Of a DNA stretch of 12,765 nucleotides, positions 7,137-12,765 are shown piece after piece (the first letter of the stretch is position 1; every line of letters begins with the position of its first letter). Origin of the DNA: CAZUVM01 sp964623885 (lineage in GTDB: Bacteria; Verrucomicrobiota; Verrucomicrobiia; Limisphaerales; UBA8199). The DNA lies in NCBI GenBank assembly GCA_964623885.1, contig CAZUVM010000131.1, forward strand, positions 1-12,765, written 5' to 3'. The notes beneath the pieces are model-generated. The model did not search any database, was not told where the DNA came from, and saw only the letters and a program-made list of their open reading frames with translations. The position numbers were made by a program, and so were the translations under genes.

Positions 7137-8198
7137 ATGAAAAGACCTGAAGAAAAGTTACACGCTGGAATCGATCTGCACAGCAATAATCTGATGATCG
7201 GTTTGGTTGACCAGGATGGCAAACGGGTGGCGCACCGAAAGCTGGAATGCAGTCTCAAAGAGGTGGAGGAGTTTCTAAAGCCTCACCGCGCGCAACTAGA
7301 GTCGATGGCCGTCGAATCGACGTTCAACTGGTATTGGCTGGTCGATGGGCTACGCAAACTGAATTACCCTATCGGCCTGGCCAATCCGGCAAAGATCCAG
7401 CAGTACAACGGGCTGAAACATGCCAGTGATAAAGACGACGCATATCATCTGGCAGAGCTGCAGCGGTTGAAAATTCTACCGCAGGCTCACGTGTACGATC
7501 CGCAGTTGCGGCCGGTTCGAGACTTGTTCCGGCGCAGGACCAGCTTGGTGCAGGAGCGCACCGCGCTGTTTTTAAGCTTCAAGAGTCTCTTCGCGCGAAC
7601 TACTGGCCAAGCCCTTGATCTGAAGGATATCAAGAAGATGGAGCCTCAAGAGGCGGCTAAACTCTATGAGCATCCGGCCAATCAATTGATCGCGCAAATC
7701 CAAGCTGAACTCATTGAGGAGCTGGACCGAAGCATTGGCCGCATCGAAAAAGCGGTTCTGGCCTGCGCGAGGGAAATACCCCTCTATGAGAAGTTGCTGA
7801 CGATTCCCGGCATCGGCCGGATTCTGGGCATGACGATCACGATGGAAGTGGGCGACATCAAGCGGTTCAAAACCGACGGAGATTTCGCAAGTTACTGTCG
7901 GCTCGTCGATGCCAAACGGATCAGTAACGATAAACGCAAAGCGGACAACAATCAGAAGTGCGGCAACAAATATTTGGCCTGGGCCTTTGTGGAAGCGGCC
8001 AATTTCGCGCGGCGTTATGATGAGAATTGCCGCAAGTGGTATGACCGCAAGGCCAGCAAGACCAGCAAGGTCATTGCGACCAAAGCGCTGGGGTGCAAGT
8101 TGGCCAAGGCGGCCTGGCACGTGATGAGCAAGCCATGCGACTATGAACCGCAGCGGGTGTTCCCGGAATTGGCAAATAAAGCAATGAGTCAGAAATGA
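7137..8198 (+). CDS. IS110-family transposase (DEDD recombinase)
   Basis: This 353-aa protein has the normal family length and no stop or frameshift. The N-terminal RuvC-like DEDD domain (residues 8-150) shows GIDLHSN (D13), VESTFNWYW (E60) and the HASDKDDAYHLAEL block (D98 and D101, equal to the usual K-T-D-R-x-D-A). A coiled linker spans about 160-215. The C-terminal Tnp_IS110 domain starts at LLTIPGIGRILGMTI (220-234, helix-hairpin-helix-like), continues with FASYCRLVDAKRISN, where S263 is the best candidate for the conserved serine, and GNKYLAWAFVEAANFARRY. IS110 enzymes excise and insert the element through a circular form guided by an element-encoded bridge RNA. The ATG at 7137 has an A-rich leader (ACAACAACAAAAGACC) and no strong ribosome binding site. 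The next residues, KRPEEKLHAGID, are typical of a family N-terminus, so the start is well supported. All expected catalytic residues are present, so it may be active. Confidence 0.95.
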   Translation: MKRPEEKLHAGIDLHSNNLMIGLVDQDGKRVAHRKLECSLKEVEEFLKPHRAQLESMAVESTFNWYWLVDGLRKLNYPIGLANPAKIQQYNGLKHASDKDDAYHLAELQRLKILPQAHVYDPQLRPVRDLFRRRTSLVQERTALFLSFKSLFARTTGQALDLKDIKKMEPQEAAKLYEHPANQLIAQIQAELIEELDRSIGRIEKAVLACAREIPLYEKLLTIPGIGRILGMTITMEVGDIKRFKTDGDFASYCRLVDAKRISNDKRKADNNQKCGNKYLAWAFVEAANFARRYDENCRKWYDRKASKTSKVIATKALGCKLAKAAWHVMSKPCDYEPQRVFPELANKAMSQK

Positions 8199-8203
8199 AT
8201 TTC

Positions 8204-8274
8204 GAGAGCCGCCCTCAACCAGGTATTGGGGTTGGACTTTGAGCCCTCAGATGTGATTGGTGGGGGCGGCTCTC
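8204..8274 (+). repeat. Long stem-loop just after the IS110 transposase
   Basis: GAGAGCCGCCC (8204-8214) and GGGCGGCTCTC (8264-8274) are exact reverse complements. The stem grows to 14 bp (to 8217/8261) with one G-T pair. The loop region can form a second hairpin, CAACC/GGTTG (8216-8220 and 8230-8234), which competes with the innermost stem pairs. The outer stem begins 6 nt after the transposase stop. No T-run follows (TGTTCAATTT), so it is not a classical terminator. It may be the right-end structure of the element or part of a downstream guide RNA. Confidence 0.6.
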
Positions 8275-8427
8275 TGTTCAATTTAGAGGGCAGCTAAAGT
8301 GATTTTGTTGGCGATTCGACCGTGTCGCGAGTCAGAAACGGGTTGGCCTCCGCAAGCTACAGAGCTTCCCGGGAACCATGATTCCTTAGCAGTGAATGAA
8401 CGCGGCCCGGCACTGAGGGTTTTCTGG

Positions 8428-8444
8428 TCCCGCTTTGGGCGGGA
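8428..8444. repeat. Short hairpin
   Basis: TCCCGC (8428-8433) pairs with GCGGGA (8439-8444) around TTTGG. No T-run follows on either strand, so a terminator role is not supported. Confidence 0.4.
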
Positions 8445-8516
8445 TGGGCGTAGAGCTGGTGAACAAACGCGCTTGGCAAAATCAACGCGTGTGGTAATAG
8501 AACGGTTGACCAAGAA

Positions 8517-8560
8517 AACCGAGCCGGAGGGAGCCGGAGCTTGCTCCGCTCCTTTCGGTT
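8517..8560. repeat. Long imperfect palindrome
   Basis: The outer arms AACCGA (8517-8522) and TCGGTT (8555-8560) enclose an inner stem. In the inner stem GGAGCCGGAGC (8530-8540) pairs with GCTCCGCTCC (8543-8552) with a single bulged C. The result is a roughly 44-nt cruciform- or hairpin-forming unit with a GC-rich core, like REP- or MITE-type elements. It is followed by TCGAAAGTT, not a T-run. Confidence 0.5.
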
Positions 8561-8620
8561 CGAAAGTTGGACAATCCAAACATCAGCTCACAACACGCTA
8601 GAACCAGATGGCTGACTGAA

Positions 8621-8657
8621 CGGATCGCCACGCTGGGCTAAAGGCCCACGAGATCCG
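8621..8657. repeat. Nested inverted repeats
   Basis: CGGATC (8621-8626) pairs with GATCCG (8652-8657). Inside, TGGGC (8634-8638) pairs with GCCCA (8644-8648) around TAAAG. The two nested stems are separated by small internal loops. Confidence 0.45.
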
Positions 8658-8700
8658 ATTCGAAAAACGAAAACACAGGCTTGAGTTGGCCGGCGAGAGA

Positions 8701-8740
8701 AGCTTTAAAGCTGCGGCAAAGAACCGATTTAAAAAAATCG
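8701..8740. repeat. AT-rich palindrome and adjacent hairpin
   Basis: AGCTTTAAAGCT (8701-8712) is a perfect 12-bp palindrome. CGATTT (8725-8730) pairs with AAATCG (8735-8740) around AAAA. A T6 run (8751-8756) follows about 10 nt later on the plus strand, too far away for a confident terminator call. Confidence 0.35.
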
Positions 8741-8763
8741 AGCGGCAACGTTTTTTCTTCTTG

Positions 8764-8790
8764 ATCGGGGTCCTAATGGCTGACCCCGAT
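8764..8790 (-). terminator. Strong hairpin behind the minus-strand propeller gene
   Basis: ATCGGGGTC (8764-8772) and GACCCCGAT (8782-8790) are exact 9-bp reverse complements with a 9-nt loop. The hairpin lies 5 nt past the stop of the minus-strand gene that ends at 8796. Reading the minus strand, an A-rich rather than T-rich tract follows, so it may stabilise the transcript end rather than act as a canonical intrinsic terminator. Confidence 0.4.
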
Positions 8791-8795
8791 GAGGG

Positions 8796-9881
8796 TTAAT
8801 CCCGCAGTACAATTGCCACGCCCCAGGGACTTTCTCCCGCAGGAATGCGTTTGATTTCTTTTTCGGCGCCCAGGTCCACGACCGAGATGTCGTTCGAAGG
8901 CCCGTTGGCTGAGAAAAGGAATTTGCCGTCGGGCGACAGGACAATACCCCAAGGGCGCGCGCCAACTTTGATTGTATTGAGGACCTCGCCCGTGACCGGG
9001 CTCAGAACGCAGATATTGCCGGCGCGGCCGGTGCTGGCATATACCTTCAGGCCGTCCTGGGCAAGCTTTACACACATAGGCCTGAAGCCTTTGGGCAGCG
9101 TGATCGTCTTTATCTCTTTATGGTTCAACGCGTCGATGACGTGCATTTGCCCGGCAGATTCGGAAGGGATAAATGCGCGCGATCCGTCCGGTAGGAAGGC
9201 CGCCGAACGCGGACGTCCTCCCACGTTGAAATGCGCAAGCACATGGAACCGTGATGTGTCCACTGCATATATTTCGCCGTCGTTCTCGCAGGTGACATAA
9301 AAGAACTTGCCGTCCGGGCTCAGGCCGACCCCTTCGGGCTCCCGGCTCACCGGAATGATGTGCTCGACTTTTCCGCTCAGAACATTCAGCACACTCGCGG
9401 TGGCCACATCTTCATTGGAGACATAGAGCCGGCTGCCGTCCTTGCTCAACGCGAATTGCTCCGGGTCGGAGCCGACGGAGATTTTGCGCACGAACCGGCG
9501 GTTTTGCACATCAACGACCGCGATACCATCCGCTGATTTGTCCGCTTTTTTATCATCATCATCGTCGTCGTCCTTTCCCTTGTGGAGAATGGGGTTGCCC
9601 TGGGCATCCAAAGCCGGCGGTCCGGAAATGGGAGTGCCGCTCAACGCGACGTAGACGGTCTTGCCGTCAGGACTCGCAACAATGCCACGCGGTCGCTTTC
9701 CGACAGGAATCGTAGCCAGCGCTTTATTAGAGTTTGGATCGACAACCGTCAGGTTGCCAGACTTCTCATTTGAAACCCAAATTTCGTAGGACGCTGCGGC
9801 TGGCGCATTGGCCAGGGCCAACAGCAATAGCAGCAAACAGCAGAGAATGTTGTGCGGGAAAAACAAGCGCAGGCTCTTCAT
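8796..9881 (-). CDS. Exported YVTN / PQQ-associated seven-bladed beta-propeller protein
   Basis: This 361-aa protein has a signal peptide (about 1-30; core LCCLLLLLLALA, cleavage near APAAA) and a propeller of about seven blades marked by SPDGK- or LPDGS-type turns (near 70, 147, 188, 230, 275, 317) and strands such as YVSNE, IAVVDV and ISVVDL. The opening YEIWVSNEKSGNLTVVD and GKRPRGI resemble propellers described as associated with PQQ-dependent catabolism. These proteins usually bind or scaffold rather than catalyse, and no active site is visible. A hydrophilic insertion (about 84-116) between the first two blades contains seven consecutive aspartates (104-110; bases 9552-9572). On the minus strand AAGG lies 9 nt before the ATG at 9879-9881 and supports this start. 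It follows the large cytochrome-containing gene by 47 nt on the same strand, so the two are probably one operon. Confidence 0.88.
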   Translation of the reverse strand: MKSLRLFFPHNILCCLLLLLLALANAPAAASYEIWVSNEKSGNLTVVDPNSNKALATIPVGKRPRGIVASPDGKTVYVALSGTPISGPPALDAQGNPILHKGKDDDDDDDKKADKSADGIAVVDVQNRRFVRKISVGSDPEQFALSKDGSRLYVSNEDVATASVLNVLSGKVEHIIPVSREPEGVGLSPDGKFFYVTCENDGEIYAVDTSRFHVLAHFNVGGRPRSAAFLPDGSRAFIPSESAGQMHVIDALNHKEIKTITLPKGFRPMCVKLAQDGLKVYASTGRAGNICVLSPVTGEVLNTIKVGARPWGIVLSPDGKFLFSANGPSNDISVVDLGAEKEIKRIPAGESPWGVAIVLRD

Positions 9882-9890
9882 AGCATACGA

Positions 9891-9894
9891 CCTT
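9891..9894 (-). promoter_or_regulatory. Ribosome binding site of the beta-propeller gene
   Basis: AAGG on the minus strand lies 9 nt before the ATG at 9881 and decides this start. A second ATG 5 nt upstream is in another frame. Confidence 0.5.
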
Positions 9895-9928
9895 AACAGG
9901 TGTGCAGCAGCGTGCCAACCCTTGCGTC

Positions 9929-12765
9929 CTATTGCTGCAAAACCCTGTAGAAGCGGCTCGGGTAGTTGCTGGATTTGGGATCAATGAAGTACAGGATGTT
10001 TGTCTGGGCTGAATTGGTGAGCAGCGGTATCCAATTATGAAGATCCGTCGAGGCTTGCAGGACGTAATTGCTGCCGAGGCTTCCGAGGAATTTCATTTGC
10101 AGCATGCCGTTCGAGAAACTTTCGCTCGCGAATCGCAGCGGCGGGACCAGGAACTGCGCGCTGGTGGTAATGCTGTGGTCGTAATTCGTTTCAAACGCGG
10201 CGGCCGAAAGGATAGCGTCGCTCGTCAGCGTGAGCGTGCCGGAATACGGCAGCGAATTGGTGGTCGGCAACGTGCCGTCCAGCGTATAAAAAATCGACGC
10301 GTTGGGGTCCGGCGGTTGCAGAGTGACTCCGACCTGATTGTAGTAAGTGCCGCCGCTAGGGGAGATGGTCGGCGGGGCAAGCGCGGGCGTGCCGGGCAAG
10401 CTGTTGATCCAGGCGATCAGAACCTGCACCGCGTTGGAGTCAATAAGGTTCCGGAAATCCGGCATTTGGATGTCCTGATTCGTGGTATTAACACGGGCGA
10501 GAAGCACGGAGCGCCAGATGTCCTTTGATTTCACGACGCAGGCGTTGTCCGAAACGCCGAGCGAAAACAATGCCGGGTAATTAGTGATGTGCTGCTGGGC
10601 GAGCGGTGTGTCGTAGCGCGCGTCCCACGTCGGACCGTCTCCGCCGGGCTGATGACAAGCCTGGCAGTTTGCATCCAGATAGGAGCGGACGCGTTCCTGA
10701 AGCGACACGCTTACATTGGTCATGGCAGAGAGCTTAGCGTAAGTGCCGATATTGGTTTCGTTGACGGCCGGATAGAAAAGCCCCAGCCGGTTTAAGGTGC
10801 GAAGCTGGTTGTCGGTCACACCAGTCGAGGGATAAGTCAGGTTGCCGTTCAATTGGCGAGCGTTAGCGCCCAAAACATAATTTGCGACGGGCGTGTGGCA
10901 GGAAAGACAGTCCGATGGGCTTGGATAAGTCCAGGTCTGGGTTCGCACACCCGACGCATTGGTGATGGAAACGCCTTCGGACAGGCTGCTCGCGAGCAGG
11001 TCGGCGTCGCTGTTATCCGGGCGCCATTTATACGTCACGCCATAGACCACGCCGTTGTTATCGCGCACCAGAACCTGTGTTTCCAGTCGTCGAATAGTGG
11101 AGTTGGTTTCGTTAACGACCAGGTCGAAATTCTTGGCGAATACGGTCCCGGCCGGGAAAGTCCATGAGTTGGTCGGCTGAAATTGGATCTGCTGGCCGTG
11201 AGTAATGGCCCCGCCAGTGTATGGCAAAGCCAGGAGCCAACTGCTTAGCGCATTGTCTTTCCATTGTGGCGAGTTGGGCGCATACGGGAGCATCCCACTC
11301 GCCGGTGTCCGGTTGGTCGTGTTGCTAAAAAGTCCGGTCCCGGACAGCAGCGCGGGCAAGGAGCCACTGGCTGCAGTCGGCATGTTCAGAAATGCGGACA
11401 CAGCCGCCCGGCTGGTCAACCCATAGGGTTGTCCGCTGCCGCTGGTGACCGTGATGTTTACCGGCGCCGACGTGCTCACTAGTCCACTGCTGCTTATGGC
11501 CACAGCCTTGAGCGCGTAACCGCCCGCGCTCAGTCCGGTGGCCGTCAACGCATAGGGGACGTTACTGACGCTGCCCAGGAAAACAGAGTTGGCGTAGAAA
11601 TCCACACGGGTAATCGCGTCATAAAGCGCGTCGGCATCCGCGCCCACAGTCACACTGGCGGCAGCAGTGTAAGTGGAGTTGGTCGCAGGGCTGGTCAGCA
11701 CGATGGATGGAGGCGGATTGCTGTACGTAAATCCGTTGATGGTAACATTGTCGATCGTGTCCGTGCTGAGGGCACCATCATTATGGGCCGTCACCGCAAG
11801 TCCTACATAATAGGAAGGGTTGGTCAACGAAAGCGTAGCGCTGCCGACCAAAGTCCAGTTAACGCCGTCAGCGCTCTTGTAGCCAGTGAATGTGCTGTTG
11901 GTGCGGGTCAACCGGACCCAGTTGTTCGGCGCGGCGTTTATAGCGCCGCCCGAGACATTGCCGTCGGATGAAATGCCGTTCTGGCTGCGATACTGAAAAT
12001 CGGTGCCGTTGCCAGGTGTAATGATCATGTACCCATCAGCCGAGCCGGCGTCGAGCGAATCGCGGATCATAACGCCGGCCTTGGCCCAGGGATCCGTGTT
12101 GCCTTGCGACATTATGCGGGCGCTGATGTCACAGTTGTTGGTGAAAGGCTGATAAACAAAGCGGAACGCGTCGGCCGTGTTCCAGATGTCGGCGCCAGAA
12201 CCGCTCACGATGAAAACGCCATTGGAGAAAAAGGCGCTGCCGGCCGCGGCCACTGAACCGATGTCGCTCGTCTGCCAGGGCGAGGGCGGAAGGCTGAGAC
12301 TGTTGACGAAGCTGGCGCTGGCCACACCGCTGTTAACAAAACCGGCTTCCGCGGCGATCGCCTCAACCGTTGTCGTGGTGGTGATGACGAAAGGACCCGT
12401 GTAAAGAGGGGAATTGGTAGTCGGCGTTGTGCCGTTCGTAGTGTAATAGACCAAAGCGCCGGGACTGGTATTGCTGATGGTCACGGTAACGGAATTGGTG
12501 AACACGCCGCCGTTAGGAGCTATGATGGGCGCCGAAAGGAAGGAGGCCAGACCATAAACTGAAAGCGCGTATTGTCCGCCGACGTAAACTTTTCCACCAA
12601 CCACCATCGGTGTGGTCATCTTGACGGCGCTGCCCATACTGTCGCGCGAGGCCAGTTGCGCACTGCTCCAGAGCACTTGCGAAACGTTGACGGCACTTAA
12701 GGCATAGAGCGTTCCCGGGCTGCCGCTGTTGCCGGAATTGTTGTCGACCCCCCAGACAATGCCAT
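9929..12765 (-). CDS. Multidomain exported protein with PQQ-propeller tail and HNE_0200-type diheme cytochrome region (5' partial)
   Basis: The frame is open to the right edge, so the N-terminus is missing; a GTG at 12676 (residue 1 here) is internal. The first residues, including those before the GTG (GIVWGVDNN...), and GGKVYVGGQ..LSVYGL look like the last blades of a PQQ-like propeller. Next come a chitobiase C-terminal-like domain (48-123), a DUF1349-like beta-sandwich (133-315), a bacterial Ig-like domain (323-411) and a region like the HNE_0200 family of c-type cytochromes (416-764). That region has two haem motifs, CLSCH (590-594; bases 10895-10909) and CQACH (671-675; bases 10652-10666), plus a possible haem-ligand Met in IQMPDF (M738). 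A second chitobiase-like domain (767-842) and a YVLQAS...RFYRVL tail (846-915) follow. Domain names come from recognition by eye. A role in periplasmic or surface electron transfer is likely; the substrate is unknown. The stop is TAG at 9929-9931. Confidence 0.85.
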   Translation of the reverse strand, partial: GIVWGVDNNSGNSGSPGTLYALSAVNVSQVLWSSAQLASRDSMGSAVKMTTPMVVGGKVYVGGQYALSVYGLASFLSAPIIAPNGGVFTNSVTVTISNTSPGALVYYTTNGTTPTTNSPLYTGPFVITTTTTVEAIAAEAGFVNSGVASASFVNSLSLPPSPWQTSDIGSVAAAGSAFFSNGVFIVSGSGADIWNTADAFRFVYQPFTNNCDISARIMSQGNTDPWAKAGVMIRDSLDAGSADGYMIITPGNGTDFQYRSQNGISSDGNVSGGAINAAPNNWVRLTRTNSTFTGYKSADGVNWTLVGSATLSLTNPSYYVGLAVTAHNDGALSTDTIDNVTINGFTYSNPPPSIVLTSPATNSTYTAAASVTVGADADALYDAITRVDFYANSVFLGSVSNVPYALTATGLSAGGYALKAVAISSSGLVSTSAPVNITVTSGSGQPYGLTSRAAVSAFLNMPTAASGSLPALLSGTGLFSNTTNRTPASGMLPYAPNSPQWKDNALSSWLLALPYTGGAITHGQQIQFQPTNSWTFPAGTVFAKNFDLVVNETNSTIRRLETQVLVRDNNGVVYGVTYKWRPDNSDADLLASSLSEGVSITNASGVRTQTWTYPSPSDCLSCHTPVANYVLGANARQLNGNLTYPSTGVTDNQLRTLNRLGLFYPAVNETNIGTYAKLSAMTNVSVSLQERVRSYLDANCQACHQPGGDGPTWDARYDTPLAQQHITNYPALFSLGVSDNACVVKSKDIWRSVLLARVNTTNQDIQMPDFRNLIDSNAVQVLIAWINSLPGTPALAPPTISPSGGTYYNQVGVTLQPPDPNASIFYTLDGTLPTTNSLPYSGTLTLTSDAILSAAAFETNYDHSITTSAQFLVPPLRFASESFSNGMLQMKFLGSLGSNYVLQASTDLHNWIPLLTNSAQTNILYFIDPKSSNYPSRFYRVLQQ

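Larger units (their letters stand above)
6990..8275 (+). mobile_element. IS110-family insertion sequence (ends approximate)
   Basis: A single intact IS110-type transposase gene has non-coding flanks on both sides: about 150 nt to the kinase stop, and a structured region that includes the inverted repeat at 8204-8274. IS110 elements usually lack long terminal inverted repeats and make no or very short target duplications, so the exact ends cannot be read from this sequence alone. The limits given are the kinase stop region and the outer edge of the 3' hairpin. The kinase appears to have a natural C-terminus, so the element probably sits just behind it rather than disrupting it. Confidence 0.55.
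8275..8795. other. Gene-free spacer rich in inverted repeats
   Basis: No frame here looks like a real protein. Open frames near 8283-8601 exist on both strands, but they lack family motifs or a good start and mirror each other. The stretch holds several separate inverted repeats, listed individually, and one AT-rich patch near 8725-8760. It may be a multi-copy intergenic element or a degraded region between the IS110 element and the convergent minus-strand gene. Confidence 0.5.

Noticed and set aside
7572..8120. 182-codon minus-strand frame inside the IS110 transposase
   Set aside because: It is antisense to conserved DEDD-family sequence and has no recognised domain.
8283..8601. Two overlapping frames on opposite strands (about 100 codons each)
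   Set aside because: They have biased composition, no family motif and no convincing start, and they overlap hairpins. Treated as non-coding, though a repeat-borne small protein cannot be fully excluded.
10037..10528. 163-codon plus-strand frame
   Set aside because: Antisense to the cytochrome and chitobiase-like part of the minus-strand gene; rich in Arg, Gly and Val with no motif.
12674..12676. GTG as the start of the large cytochrome-containing protein
   Set aside because: The frame continues without a stop to the window edge, with sequence that fits a PQQ-like propeller. The GTG is internal and no signal peptide follows it.
1..12765. CRISPR array, tRNA, rRNA or defence genes
   Set aside because: I looked for spaced direct repeats, RNA gene landmarks and defence-type motifs and found none that I could support.

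Overview
The window looks like part of a chromosome from a soil- or water-type Verrucomicrobiota bacterium (Pedosphaera/Limisphaerales-like). This is inferred from protein style, not from a marker gene. The clues are a helical-domain TlpA thioredoxin protein, a Ser/Thr kinase fused to TPR repeats, a secreted beta-helix protein with a GHW...NW..G.P start, the characteristic tail of a verrucomicrobial REP-type transposase, and a large secreted protein ending in a YVLQAS...FYRV domain. Several starts lack a clear Shine-Dalgarno site and have A-rich leaders instead.

Layout. Positions 1-1400 (+) hold the 3' part of a TlpA-like thioredoxin-fold protein, then a 61-residue lipoprotein. Positions 1400-2467 are a decayed region. 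It has the C-terminal remnant of a REP-associated (IS200-like) transposase on the minus strand, a possible second minus-strand gene fragment, and a strong palindrome. Positions 2468-6985 (+) hold two closely spaced genes, a secreted beta-helix protein and, 9 nt later, a membrane Ser/Thr kinase with eight exact 42-residue TPR units. Positions about 6990-8275 are an apparently intact IS110-family element: a 353-aa DEDD transposase, a 5' non-coding leader that may encode a bridge RNA, and a structured 3' end. Positions 8275-8795 contain no credible gene but several inverted repeats. Positions 8796-12765 (-) are two co-directional exported-protein genes. The upstream one, cut by the right edge, is a multidomain protein with two CxxCH haem motifs and the tail of a PQQ-like propeller. 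The downstream one is a YVTN/PQQ-associated seven-bladed propeller.

Function. The minus-strand pair suggests an envelope redox or surface-binding module. The plus-strand pair suggests a sensory kinase made together with an exported surface protein. Both links are inferred from gene order. I found no defence system, CRISPR array, tRNA or rRNA. The most promising items for a second look are the IS110 non-coding ends, the hairpin-rich spacer after it, and the kinase/beta-helix pair. I do not see a clearly new system.
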